Notes under the pieces: model-generated
Database searches by the model: none
Seen by the model: the letters and a program-made list of their open reading frames with translations, nothing else
Told to the model about the DNA's origin: nothing
Program-made: the position numbers and the translations under genes
In this document: one piece after another, positions 7,422-13,281 of the stretch
Layout: every line of letters begins with the position of its first letter
How positions within the stretch are numbered: position 1 is the first letter of the stretch
Source: Pseudomonadota bacterium
Lineage (GTDB): Bacteria > Pseudomonadota > Alphaproteobacteria > Rhizobiales > Rhizobiaceae
Reading direction: 5' to 3'
Length of the DNA: 13,292 bases
Assembly: GCA_023419535.1 (NCBI GenBank)
Contig: JAEZXX010000019.1
Location: 1 to 13,292 of the forward strand

Positions 7422-8242
7422 TGGAACGCTCCGTCGTCGAGAAGGGCGCGGATGCGGCGCACATAGGCGCCGAGCCGTTCGTCGGTCAGAAGATCGAGCG
7501 TGCGCGGGCGGGGCAGGTCGATATCGATGATCTCGACGAAGCGCCCCGGCCTCTTCGACATGACGTAGACCGTGTCCGACAGGATCACCGCCTCGGGGAT
7601 CGAGTGCGTGACGAGGAAGGTCGTCGCGTTCTTCTCCAGGCAGATGCGCTGCAGCTCCATGTTCATGAAGTCGCGCGAGAGTTCGTCGAGCGCCGAGAAG
7701 GGCTCGTCGAGAAGCAGCATGGAGGGGTCCGTCACGAGCATGCGGCAGATGGCGGCACGCTGCGCCATGCCGCCGGACAGCTTGTTCGGATGCACCTCCT
7801 CGAAGCCGCCGAGGCCGGTGAGTTCGAGGAGCGCGCGCGCATGGCCCTCCCTGGCCTTGGCCGCGGCCCGTCCGTCGCGGATCTCGATGGGCAGGAGCAC
7901 GTTCTCGATGGTCGTGCGCCAGGGAAACAGCGTCGCCTGCTGGAACATCATGCCGATGTCGCGCCGCGCGCCCAGCACCGGCGTGCCGTTCAGGACGACC
8001 GAGCCGGCGGATGGCGGGACGAGCCCCGCCATGATCTTCAGGAGCGTCGACTTCCCGCAGCCGGACGGCCCGATGATGGAGGAGAAGGTCCCCTCGCGCA
8101 GCGTCAGGTCGACGGGGTCGAGGGCGCGCAGGCTCCCGCGCGCATAGGTCTTGGTGACGCCGCGCAGCTCGTAGACCGGGCGGGCGGGCGCAGCGCCCGC
8201 CGGCGCCCGAAACGCGGCCCCCGCCTCCGCGGTCAGGCTCAT
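7418..8242 (-). CDS. ABC importer ATPase (SsuB/TauB-like)
   Basis: This 274-residue cytoplasmic ATPase energises the importer. In order it shows Walker A GPSGCGKST (58-66), Q-loop MMFQQATLFPW, signature LSGGMAQR, Walker B MLLLDEPFSALDE and switch histidine VTHSIPEA. This is the SsuB/TauB/NrtD-type arrangement. An Ala/Pro-rich tail of about 20 residues precedes the conserved YELRGVTKTYARG strand. The ATG at 8242 overlaps the stop of the preceding binding-protein gene as ATGA, so the two genes are probably translationally coupled and the start is well supported despite a weak Shine-Dalgarno. The permease starts at its stop codon. All catalytic motifs are intact. Confidence 0.94.
   Translation of the reverse strand: MSLTAEAGAAFRAPAGAAPARPVYELRGVTKTYARGSLRALDPVDLTLREGTFSSIIGPSGCGKSTLLKIMAGLVPPSAGSVVLNGTPVLGARRDIGMMFQQATLFPWRTTIENVLLPIEIRDGRAAAKAREGHARALLELTGLGGFEEVHPNKLSGGMAQRAAICRMLVTDPSMLLLDEPFSALDELSRDFMNMELQRICLEKNATTFLVTHSIPEAVILSDTVYVMSKRPGRFVEIIDIDLPRPRTLDLLTDERLGAYVRRIRALLDDGAFH
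7419..7435 (-). promoter_or_regulatory. TTG start, RBS and TTGA stop-start overlap deciding the permease start
   Basis: Read on the minus strand, GGAG is followed by seven bases and then TTGA. The TTG is the proposed permease start, and TGA (7420-7418) ends the ATPase. The next in-frame ATG would remove about 31 residues including part of the cytoplasmic N-terminus, so TTG fits better. Confidence 0.7.
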
Positions 8243-9255
8243 TGCGCGTTCCAGCCTTCGACGAACTGGTTGGTGTAGGCCGCCTCCAGATCGTCGAGCG
8301 GCGCGTCGAGGGCTCCGGTCTCGACCTGCGCCTCGTGCCAGAGCTGCCAGTGCTCGGGCGGCTGGTAGCCGAAGCCCTCTGCCCGGAACGCCTCCTGCGG
8401 GTTGATGCGCGTCTGCGCCGCCTGCAGCAGCAGCAGCGCGAGATCGGCATCCTCCGCCTCCTGCGGGTTCGCCGCCGCCGCATGCGCCAGCGTCGCCTCG
8501 TTGTTGGCCGGATCGAGGCCGAAGCGCGTGCCCTTCACCAGAGCGCGGCCGAACTTCTCGATGACCTCCGGATTCTCGTCGAGATAGGTGCGCGTCACGG
8601 CCCAGCCGTTGCCGAAGAAGGCGAGGAACTCAGGCGGCGTGATTTCGCGCAATTCGATGCCGCGCGCCTCGATGATCGCCGCGTCGCTCGCCGCCGCCGC
8701 ATAGGCCGCGACCTCTTCCCCGAGGATCGCCGCCGCCGCCGTGCCGCCGTCGCCGATGGCCAGGAACTCGTAGCCCGCGCCCTCCTGCAGCCCGGCCCCG
8801 GCCATGATGGCGCGGGTGAAGCCGACCTCGGCGCCGTCGGCCGTGCCGATGCCGATCGTCTCGCCCTCGAGCTCGGCGGGCGCCGTCACCTCGGACTCGT
8901 CTGGCACGACCAGCCCGAAGATCGAGTTCGGATACTGGTTGTAGATGAAGACGACGTCCTCGCCGCGCTGGCGCGCCGCGAGCACCGGTCCCGGGCCGGG
9001 ATTGCCGATCTGCGCCTGACCCGCGGCCATCGCCTGCAGGACGGAGGCCGAGCCGTTCACCGCCTGGACCTCGACGGTCAGCCCTTCCTCCTCGAAATAG
9101 CCCTCGCCGATCGCGTTGTGCAGCGGGAAATTGTTGAGGGCCGAGGGGTTCGGCACGACGATGGTGATGGCCGTCTGCGCCGACGCGGTCGTCGAACCGA
9201 GCAGCAGCGCCATGAGCGTCGGCGCGACGAGACGGGACCTTGCCTTCGATTTCAT
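8239..9255 (-). CDS. Periplasmic substrate-binding protein 2 of the NMT1/SsuA-type ABC importer
   Basis: This is the first gene of the importer operon, 338 residues. The chosen ATG (9255-9253) has GGGAGGAACG directly upstream and gives a clean Sec signal peptide (MKSKARSRLV start, hydrophobic core 9-20, cleavage after ASA at 26). An in-frame ATG farther up (9393) would add 46 residues before the signal peptide and run through the regulatory region, so it is rejected. The mature protein carries NPSALNNFPLHNAIGEGYFEEEGL, GTADGAE and LEAAYTNQFVEGWNAQ, matching binding protein 1 almost without gaps. Differences cluster in the pocket-facing segments, for example YNQYPNSIFGLVV against YNLNPQSSFGILV, so ligand preference may differ. 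Its stop overlaps the ATPase start. It is the likely principal binding subunit for the permease. Confidence 0.9.
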   Translation of the reverse strand: MKSKARSRLVAPTLMALLLGSTTASAQTAITIVVPNPSALNNFPLHNAIGEGYFEEEGLTVEVQAVNGSASVLQAMAAGQAQIGNPGPGPVLAARQRGEDVVFIYNQYPNSIFGLVVPDESEVTAPAELEGETIGIGTADGAEVGFTRAIMAGAGLQEGAGYEFLAIGDGGTAAAAILGEEVAAYAAAASDAAIIEARGIELREITPPEFLAFFGNGWAVTRTYLDENPEVIEKFGRALVKGTRFGLDPANNEATLAHAAAANPQEAEDADLALLLLQAAQTRINPQEAFRAEGFGYQPPEHWQLWHEAQVETGALDAPLDDLEAAYTNQFVEGWNAQ

Positions 9256-9305
9256 CCGTTCCTCCCAAGGCCGCCTTATCACGGCTTCGAGAGACGCTAT
9301 CACCA

Positions 9306-9319
9306 GAAAATCTATTTTC
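9306..9319. promoter_or_regulatory. Candidate operator palindrome GAAAAT-CT-ATTTTC
   Basis: Perfect 6-bp arms flank a 2-bp centre, 51 bases upstream of the first operon gene. The size and symmetry suit a dimeric GntR-type regulator, but no match to a known consensus is claimed. Confidence 0.4.
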
Positions 9320-9336
9320 CAGAGACAATCGACGTT

Positions 9337-9348
9337 TCGCATGTGCGA
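9337..9348. promoter_or_regulatory. Candidate operator palindrome TCGCA-TG-TGCGA
   Basis: Perfect 5-bp arms flank a 2-bp centre, 82 bases upstream of the first operon gene. The left eight bases, TCGCATGT, recur at 9480-9487, 32 bases before the FAH-family start codon. Confidence 0.4.
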
Positions 9349-9449
9349 TATTGTTGTGCAGAGCGGGATTGTAGGCCTCGAACTCGCGGCCACGCGGGCT
9401 TCAGAGCGTTAAGTTTTGCCTCCGGGCGGTTGAATCTCCTGTGCGACGC

Positions 9450-9487
9450 AAAATCTTTTTCGCTTTACGTTTCCGACGATCGCATGT
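9450..9487 (+). repeat. Second copy of a bipartite direct repeat (AAAATCT-N23-TCGCATGT)
   Basis: Both boxes match those at 9307-9313 and 9337-9344 exactly, with the same 23-base spacing and orientation, offset by 143 bases. The intervening bases are largely different. Confidence 0.5.
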
Positions 9488-9500
9488 TTTACGACGGTGT

Positions 9501-9510
9501 GGAGAGGAGA
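9501..9510 (+). promoter_or_regulatory. Ribosome binding site deciding the FAH-family start
   Basis: GGAGAGGAGA lies just upstream of the ATG at 9519. It supports this start over an in-frame ATG at 9441 that would translate through the repeat region as a basic, non-conserved extension. Confidence 0.7.
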
Positions 9511-9518
9511 AACCCATC

Positions 9519-10205
9519 ATGAGCGACTTCGTCGTCGAACCTGCCCCGACCGTCAGCATTCCCGTCGAGGGCGGCGGCCGCTTTCCCGTCCGCCGCGTCT
9601 ATTGCGTCGGCCGAAACTACGTGGCGCATGTGCGCGAGATGGGCGGCAGCGAGGATCGCGATCCGCCGCTCTTCTTCCAGAAGCCCGCCGATTCCGTCGT
9701 CCTCGACGGCGGCACCGTTCCCTATCCGACGCAGACCGAGGACTTCCATTTCGAGGTCGAACTCGTCCTCGCGCTGAAGTCCGGCGGCCTGAACATCCCC
9801 CAGGATCGGGCGCTCGACCACATCTACGGCTACAGCGTCGGCATCGACATGACGCGCCGCGACATCCAGGGCAAAGGCCGCCCGTGGGAGATCGCCAAGT
9901 CCTTCGACCATTCCTTCCCGTGCGGCGCGCTCGTGCCGGTCGAGAGGTCCGGCCACATCGACAAGGGCGAGATCAAGCTGACGGTGGGGGGCGAGACGCG
10001 CCAGGAGTCCGACGTCGACCTGTTGATCTGGAAGGTCCCGGAGATCATCGCCAACCTCTCGACCTTCTTCGAGCTGAAGGCCGGCGACGTCATCCTGACC
10101 GGAACGCCGCACGGCGTCGGCCCCGTCGTTCCGGGCGACCGCATCGAGGCGAGCGTCGCCGGCCTTCCCAAGCTCTCGGTCACGATCGGCGAACGCGCCG
10201 CCTGA
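9519..10205 (+). CDS. Fumarylacetoacetate hydrolase family protein (fumarylpyruvate hydrolase-like)
   Basis: This is a 228-residue cytosolic enzyme of the FAH fold. Members hydrolyse C-C bonds of acylpyruvates using a divalent metal. Key features are VYCVGRNYVAHVREMG (28-42), FFQKPADSVV (52-61), metal ligands E79 and E81 in DFHFEVELVLAL, D110 in GYSVGIDMTRRD, K128 in WEIAKSFDHSFPCG, and GTPHGVGP (195-202). The length and the GIDMTRRDIQ...PWEIAKSFDHS block fit the fumarylpyruvate hydrolase (NagK-type) group of the gentisate pathway better than long FAH proteins. No gentisate dioxygenase or maleylpyruvate isomerase lies in the window, so the true substrate may be another 2,4-dioxo acid. It is divergent from the importer operon across a shared regulatory region, suggesting common control. 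It converges on the patatin gene with 38 bases between. Confidence 0.9.
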   Translation: MSDFVVEPAPTVSIPVEGGGRFPVRRVYCVGRNYVAHVREMGGSEDRDPPLFFQKPADSVVLDGGTVPYPTQTEDFHFEVELVLALKSGGLNIPQDRALDHIYGYSVGIDMTRRDIQGKGRPWEIAKSFDHSFPCGALVPVERSGHIDKGEIKLTVGGETRQESDVDLLIWKVPEIIANLSTFFELKAGDVILTGTPHGVGPVVPGDRIEASVAGLPKLSVTIGERAA

Positions 10206-10243
10206 ACGCCGAAGGCGCGCCGGCGGTCTCAGATCGTCGGCGC

Positions 10244-12055
10244 TCAGCTGCCGCGGGCGCTCGTCAGGAGGGCCTGCGCGCTGCCGGCCCGCTCGATGCG
10301 CGCGCGCGTGTAGCGGTAGCCGGCCTCGATCTGGTCCGGAATCCGCGCCCAGTCGAGGATCGTCATCCCCGGAACGCTCGGCGGCTCGAGCAGAAGATCG
10401 CCCGCCAGATCCATCGCGATCTGCGACCGGTCGCTCGTCACCGTCATCGAACGCGCCACCACCTCCGTGATGCGCGGGAAGTCGCCCGCGCGGTGGCGAC
10501 GCAGCGCCAGTTCGCGCACCAGCGCCCTGCGGTTCGGCAGCTTCGCGTAAGGGTGCGCGACGGTCCAGAGGCTCCCGGCCGACAGGGCCACCGCGACGTT
10601 CGGTCCTGCCTTCAGGCTCCGCATCACGTCGAGCGGCACGTTGTCCAGAAGCCCGCCGTCGACCAGCACCTCGCCGGTGTCGGTCACGAAGGGCGGCAGG
10701 GCGCCTGGAATCGAGGCCGACGCCCGCACGGCCTCCCAGACCGGCCCCTCGCGATGGACGACCGACTGCCCGCTCGTCAGGCTCGTCGAGACCGCGAAGG
10801 CGCCGAGTGGGTAGTCCTCCAGCGCCGCGCCCGCATAGCGGCGCGCCAGCTCGGCGTCGAAATGGGTGTGGTCGAAGACGCTGTAGAGCGGAACCGTCAA
10901 CCGGCTGAGGGCACGGGACTTCAGGAAGAAGGCCTGGAACTGCGGACCGAACTCGGAGGGGTCGCGCCCGCTCGCGAACTCCGCCGCGATGCTCGCGCCG
11001 ATGCTGGTGCCGCCGAAGATGTCGAAGACGATTCCCCCCTCGAGCAAAGCGCGCATGACCCCGATATGCGCGGCCCCGAGCGCGCCGCCGCCTCCGAAGA
11101 CCATGCCCACCGCCTTGCCGGCGACGAAGCGCGACAGGCGCTCGAAGTCGGCGTCGCGGTCGAGCGCGAGATGGTGGTGGAGATGGACGGGGCGGCCCGA
11201 CAACCAATGCCGCGTCTCGCGGATAGGCTCCGCCTCCCGCTCGCGATGGAGCACCAGCGAGATCTTCCGCGGCAGGAAGGAGCCGAAGGCGCGGGCCTCC
11301 GCGGCGTTGAGCGGGACCGGCCCGTCGGCCGCGAGCGCCAGAGGACCGCACAGCACGAGATGGTCGCAGGCCGCCAGCACCGCCCGGTCGAACGCCTCGC
11401 TGCCCTCGCCGGTCACGAGAAGGAGCGCCCCGCGGGCCGCCTCCAGATCCGCGAGCCAGCCGGCGAAGGCGCTTCCGCCGTCGGTGGCCACCTCGTCCGG
11501 CAAATCCCGCGCGCCGATGGCCGTGACCTGGCCGGCGCGCGCCAGACGATCGGCGATCTGCCGCATGAGCGAGGGGTCGGGAACGCGGGGCCCGGCCCCC
11601 AGGAGCGCGCTCGTGCCTGCGGGTCGCGGCTTCAGGATAGGCGCAAAGACCGCCGCGGCCCGCAGACGCTGCCCGAAGGAGCGCAGGATCGCCTCGGTGA
11701 AGACCGGAACGCGCGTCTTGATCGCCTCGTAGCCCTCGCGCGAGAGCTCCAGGACATCGGCGTCGCGCGCCGCCACGACGTCGGCCGTGCGCTCCAGCCC
11801 GCCGAAGAACGCGATCTCCCCGATCGGCTCCCCTTCCCCGATCTCGGCGATGAGGTCCCGGCCGCCCCGAAGCACGTCGAACCGTCCGGTCAGGACGAAG
11901 AAGAGCGTCTCGGCCTGTTCGCCCTGGCGCACCAGGAAGGCGCCGCGCGCCAGGCTGCGGCGCAGCGAATGGGCCAGCACCAGCTCGCGCTCGGCCGTCG
12001 GCAGGACCTTCAGGACATCGGCCTTGGGGCTCGGAACGCGCACTTCGAGCGACAT
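10244..12055 (-). CDS. Cyclic-nucleotide-binding/patatin-like phospholipase (NTE-type)
   Basis: This 603-residue two-domain protein resembles the catalytic half of neuropathy target esterase. Residues about 12-125 form a cNMP-binding domain; the phosphate-binding cassette IGEIAFFGGLERTADVVA (78-95) keeps its conserved Glu80 and Arg89. Residues about 160-300 form a Rossmann-like linker region. Residues about 315-480 form the patatin hydrolase, with oxyanion loop FGGGGALG (320-327), nucleophile Ser351 in GTSIGAS and catalytic Asp466 in LVDGGLLDNVP. It should hydrolyse phospholipid or lysophospholipid acyl esters, possibly at the membrane face. There is no signal peptide or clear membrane helix. 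The ATG at 12055 is chosen because a GGAGGGAG motif lies upstream and it begins just before the cNMP domain. The frame is open much farther upstream but without homology. The preceding 179 bases contain two hairpins. It looks unrelated to the importer locus. Confidence 0.9.
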   Translation of the reverse strand: MSLEVRVPSPKADVLKVLPTAERELVLAHSLRRSLARGAFLVRQGEQAETLFFVLTGRFDVLRGGRDLIAEIGEGEPIGEIAFFGGLERTADVVAARDADVLELSREGYEAIKTRVPVFTEAILRSFGQRLRAAAVFAPILKPRPAGTSALLGAGPRVPDPSLMRQIADRLARAGQVTAIGARDLPDEVATDGGSAFAGWLADLEAARGALLLVTGEGSEAFDRAVLAACDHLVLCGPLALAADGPVPLNAAEARAFGSFLPRKISLVLHREREAEPIRETRHWLSGRPVHLHHHLALDRDADFERLSRFVAGKAVGMVFGGGGALGAAHIGVMRALLEGGIVFDIFGGTSIGASIAAEFASGRDPSEFGPQFQAFFLKSRALSRLTVPLYSVFDHTHFDAELARRYAGAALEDYPLGAFAVSTSLTSGQSVVHREGPVWEAVRASASIPGALPPFVTDTGEVLVDGGLLDNVPLDVMRSLKAGPNVAVALSAGSLWTVAHPYAKLPNRRALVRELALRRHRAGDFPRITEVVARSMTVTSDRSQIAMDLAGDLLLEPPSVPGMTILDWARIPDQIEAGYRYTRARIERAGSAQALLTSARGS

Positions 12056-12086
12056 GAACGGATCGTCTCCCTCCCGGCCGGCAGAC

Positions 12087-12101
12087 CTGCCGTAACGGCA
12101 G
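12087..12101. promoter_or_regulatory. Inverted repeat CTGCCG-TAA-CGGCAG
   Basis: Perfect 6-bp arms flank a 3-base centre, 31 bases upstream of the patatin start codon. It could be an operator or a hairpin in the patatin mRNA leader. The motif GGCAGA also occurs just beside it at 12080-12085. Confidence 0.4.
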
Positions 12102-12125
12102 ATCCTTCCACCACGGTTTTCGCCC

Positions 12126-12145
12126 GCGCGAAAGCCTTTTCGCGC
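12126..12145 (-). terminator. Stem-loop downstream of the SDR gene (possible terminator)
   Basis: GCGCGAAA (12126-12133) pairs perfectly with TTTCGCGC (12138-12145) around a 4-base loop. Read on the minus strand it is 89 bases after the SDR stop. No long T-run follows, so factor-independent termination is uncertain. It could also be leader structure for the patatin mRNA. Confidence 0.35.
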
Positions 12146-12234
12146 ACGGGTACCCGGAGGACAGGCTGCGCGGGCGCGCCCCGGCGGTGCGCGGCCGGGT
12201 CGGTCGCCGCTACGCCCGGAGGGGCGGCGAGCGC

Positions 12235-13038
12235 TTACGCGACGCTGCCCGACACCGTCACATGCAGTCCACCGTCCACCGGCAGCTCGACGCCCGTGAT
12301 GTAGCGCGCCTCGTCCGAGGCGAGGAAGACCGAGGCCCAGGCGACATCCCAGGCATCGCCCTGCCGCTTCATGGGGGTGATCGCCGCCCGCTTGGCCCGC
12401 ATCTCCTCCACGTCGGCATGGTAGCCGCTGATCTGGCTGTAGACGTGGGGGGTGTCCATGACACCCGGCAGGATGCAGTTCGCCCGGATGCCCCTGGAGG
12501 CGTATTCGATCGCGACGGCGCGGGTGAAATGGTTCACCGCGGCCTTGGAGGCGTAGTATGAGACGTAGGGATAGCCGGTCCACCGGATGGCGGCGAGCGA
12601 CGAGATGTTGACGATCGCACCGCGGCCTTGGCGAACCATGATCGGCAGCACGGCCTTGCAGGTCAGGAACACGCTCGTCGCGTTCACGTCCATCACGCGC
12701 CGCCAGCTCTCCTCCGACGCCTCCTCGACACCGCCCGCGACATTGATGCCGACATTGTTGTGCAGGATGTCGATGGCGCCGAAAGCCTCCTCCACCGCCG
12801 CGACGCAGGCTCCGATCTCTGGCGAGGACGTGACGTCCGCCTGCAGCGCGATCGCGCTTCCGCCCTCCCGTTCGATCAGAGCACAGGTCGCCGCGGCCGA
12901 GGCGAGATCACGATCGACGCAGGCGACCCTGGCGCCTTCGCGGGCATAGGCGACCGCGGCCGCCTTGCCGTTTCCCCAGCCCTCCCCGATCGAACCTGCG
13001 CCGAACACGAGCGCAACGCGCCCCTCCAACCGCCTCAT
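12235..13038 (-). CDS. Short-chain dehydrogenase/reductase (SDR)
   Basis: This is a 267-residue classical-length NAD(P)-dependent oxidoreductase. The N-terminal Rossmann motif is GAGSIGEGWGNGKAAA (13-28), a glycine-rich variant of TGxxxGxG. D42 at the end of strand 2 (ACVDRD) favours NAD(H). NNVG (94-97), N119 (DVNATS), S147 (NISSLAA) and Y161-x3-K165 (YYASK) form the expected structural and catalytic set. LPVDGGLHV near the C-terminus is typical. The ATG at 13038 is preferred because a GGGGGGA motif lies about eight bases upstream and it leaves only six residues before the first strand. A start at 13119 would add a basic 27-residue tail. The gene is alone, codirectional with the probable rRNA operon to its right. 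The substrate is unknown; sterol, sugar or hydroxyacid dehydrogenases share this fold. Confidence 0.92.
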   Translation of the reverse strand: MRRLEGRVALVFGAGSIGEGWGNGKAAAVAYAREGARVACVDRDLASAAATCALIEREGGSAIALQADVTSSPEIGACVAAVEEAFGAIDILHNNVGINVAGGVEEASEESWRRVMDVNATSVFLTCKAVLPIMVRQGRGAIVNISSLAAIRWTGYPYVSYYASKAAVNHFTRAVAIEYASRGIRANCILPGVMDTPHVYSQISGYHADVEEMRAKRAAITPMKRQGDAWDVAWASVFLASDEARYITGVELPVDGGLHVTVSGSVA

Positions 13039-13202
13039 GAAGCTTCCCCCCGAAACCGTGCGATCGCTTGAGCGCGACCGCATCGCCTCTTTGCCGGCTC
13101 GGCGAGCGCGTTTCAACATCCGCGATCTTCCGGGCCCTTCGCTGTCGGGCGGGTCTTCGAGTGGGCGCGTCCATTGGTCGTTTTGGTTTTGAACGCGCGA
13201 AA
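13039..13202. promoter_or_regulatory. Upstream region of the SDR gene
   Basis: This 164-base non-coding stretch must include the SDR promoter. On the minus strand, TTGAAA (13116-13111) is a good -35-like hexamer about 75 bases before the start codon, but no convincing -10 follows at 16-18 bases. Otherwise I see nothing definite here. Confidence 0.3.
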
Positions 13203-13228
13203 GCCCCGCAGGCTTTTGGCCTCGGGGC
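13203..13228 (-). terminator. Candidate rRNA-operon terminator hairpin
   Basis: GCCCCG (13203-13208) pairs with CGGGGC (13223-13228). AGGC/GCCT extends the stem inward after a one-base bulge, with loop TTTTG. Read on the minus strand, TTT follows immediately (13202-13200), then G+C-rich bases. The strong stem about 55 bases beyond the probable 5S rRNA end fits termination of a leftward rrn operon. Confidence 0.55.
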
Positions 13229-13281
13229 GGATGTTGGTGGGTGTGGGGTTGTGTTGTGTTGTGTGAGAGGTTTGATGCGAT

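Larger units (their letters stand above)
9256..9518. promoter_or_regulatory. Divergent regulatory region between importer operon and FAH-family gene
   Basis: This 263-base non-coding stretch is visibly richer in A+T than the genes around it. It must contain promoters for the leftward operon and the rightward hydrolase gene. It holds two perfect palindromes (9306-9319 and 9337-9348) near the operon side. It also holds a two-part direct repeat, AAAATCT then 23 bases then TCGCATGT, at 9307-9344 and again at 9450-9487. I could not assign -35/-10 boxes with confidence. The likely regulator is the operon's own GntR/FCD protein. Confidence 0.6.
12056..12234. other. Intergenic region between SDR and patatin genes
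   Basis: These 179 bases contain no credible gene. Two perfect inverted repeats, described separately, sit close to the patatin start, and the rest is very G+C-rich. It could carry the patatin promoter, the SDR terminator, or a structured leader. Confidence 0.5.

Noticed and set aside
5823..7466. A 547-codon plus-strand open frame opposite the GntR and permease genes
   Set aside because: Its composition is shadow-like (repeated Arg, Gln, Glu, Gly), it has no recognisable motif, and both opposing genes are clearly real.
9256..9393. N-terminal extension of binding protein 2 to an ATG at 9393
   Set aside because: The extension would precede the signal peptide, runs through A+T-rich regulatory repeats, and lacks the strong ribosome site found at the internal ATG (9255).
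10206..10243. A terminator between the convergent FAH and patatin genes
   Set aside because: Only a weak 5-bp CGCCG/CGGCG pairing is present, with no T-run on either strand.
9497..12304. A 935-codon plus-strand open frame covering the FAH-family gene out of frame and the patatin gene antisense
   Set aside because: The translation is Arg/Pro-rich low-complexity sequence. The competing frames carry conserved FAH, cNMP and patatin motifs.
13249..13263. Three TTGTG units as a tandem repeat locus
   Set aside because: It is too short to call a true variable repeat and is better treated as part of a GT-rich spacer beside the rRNA operon.
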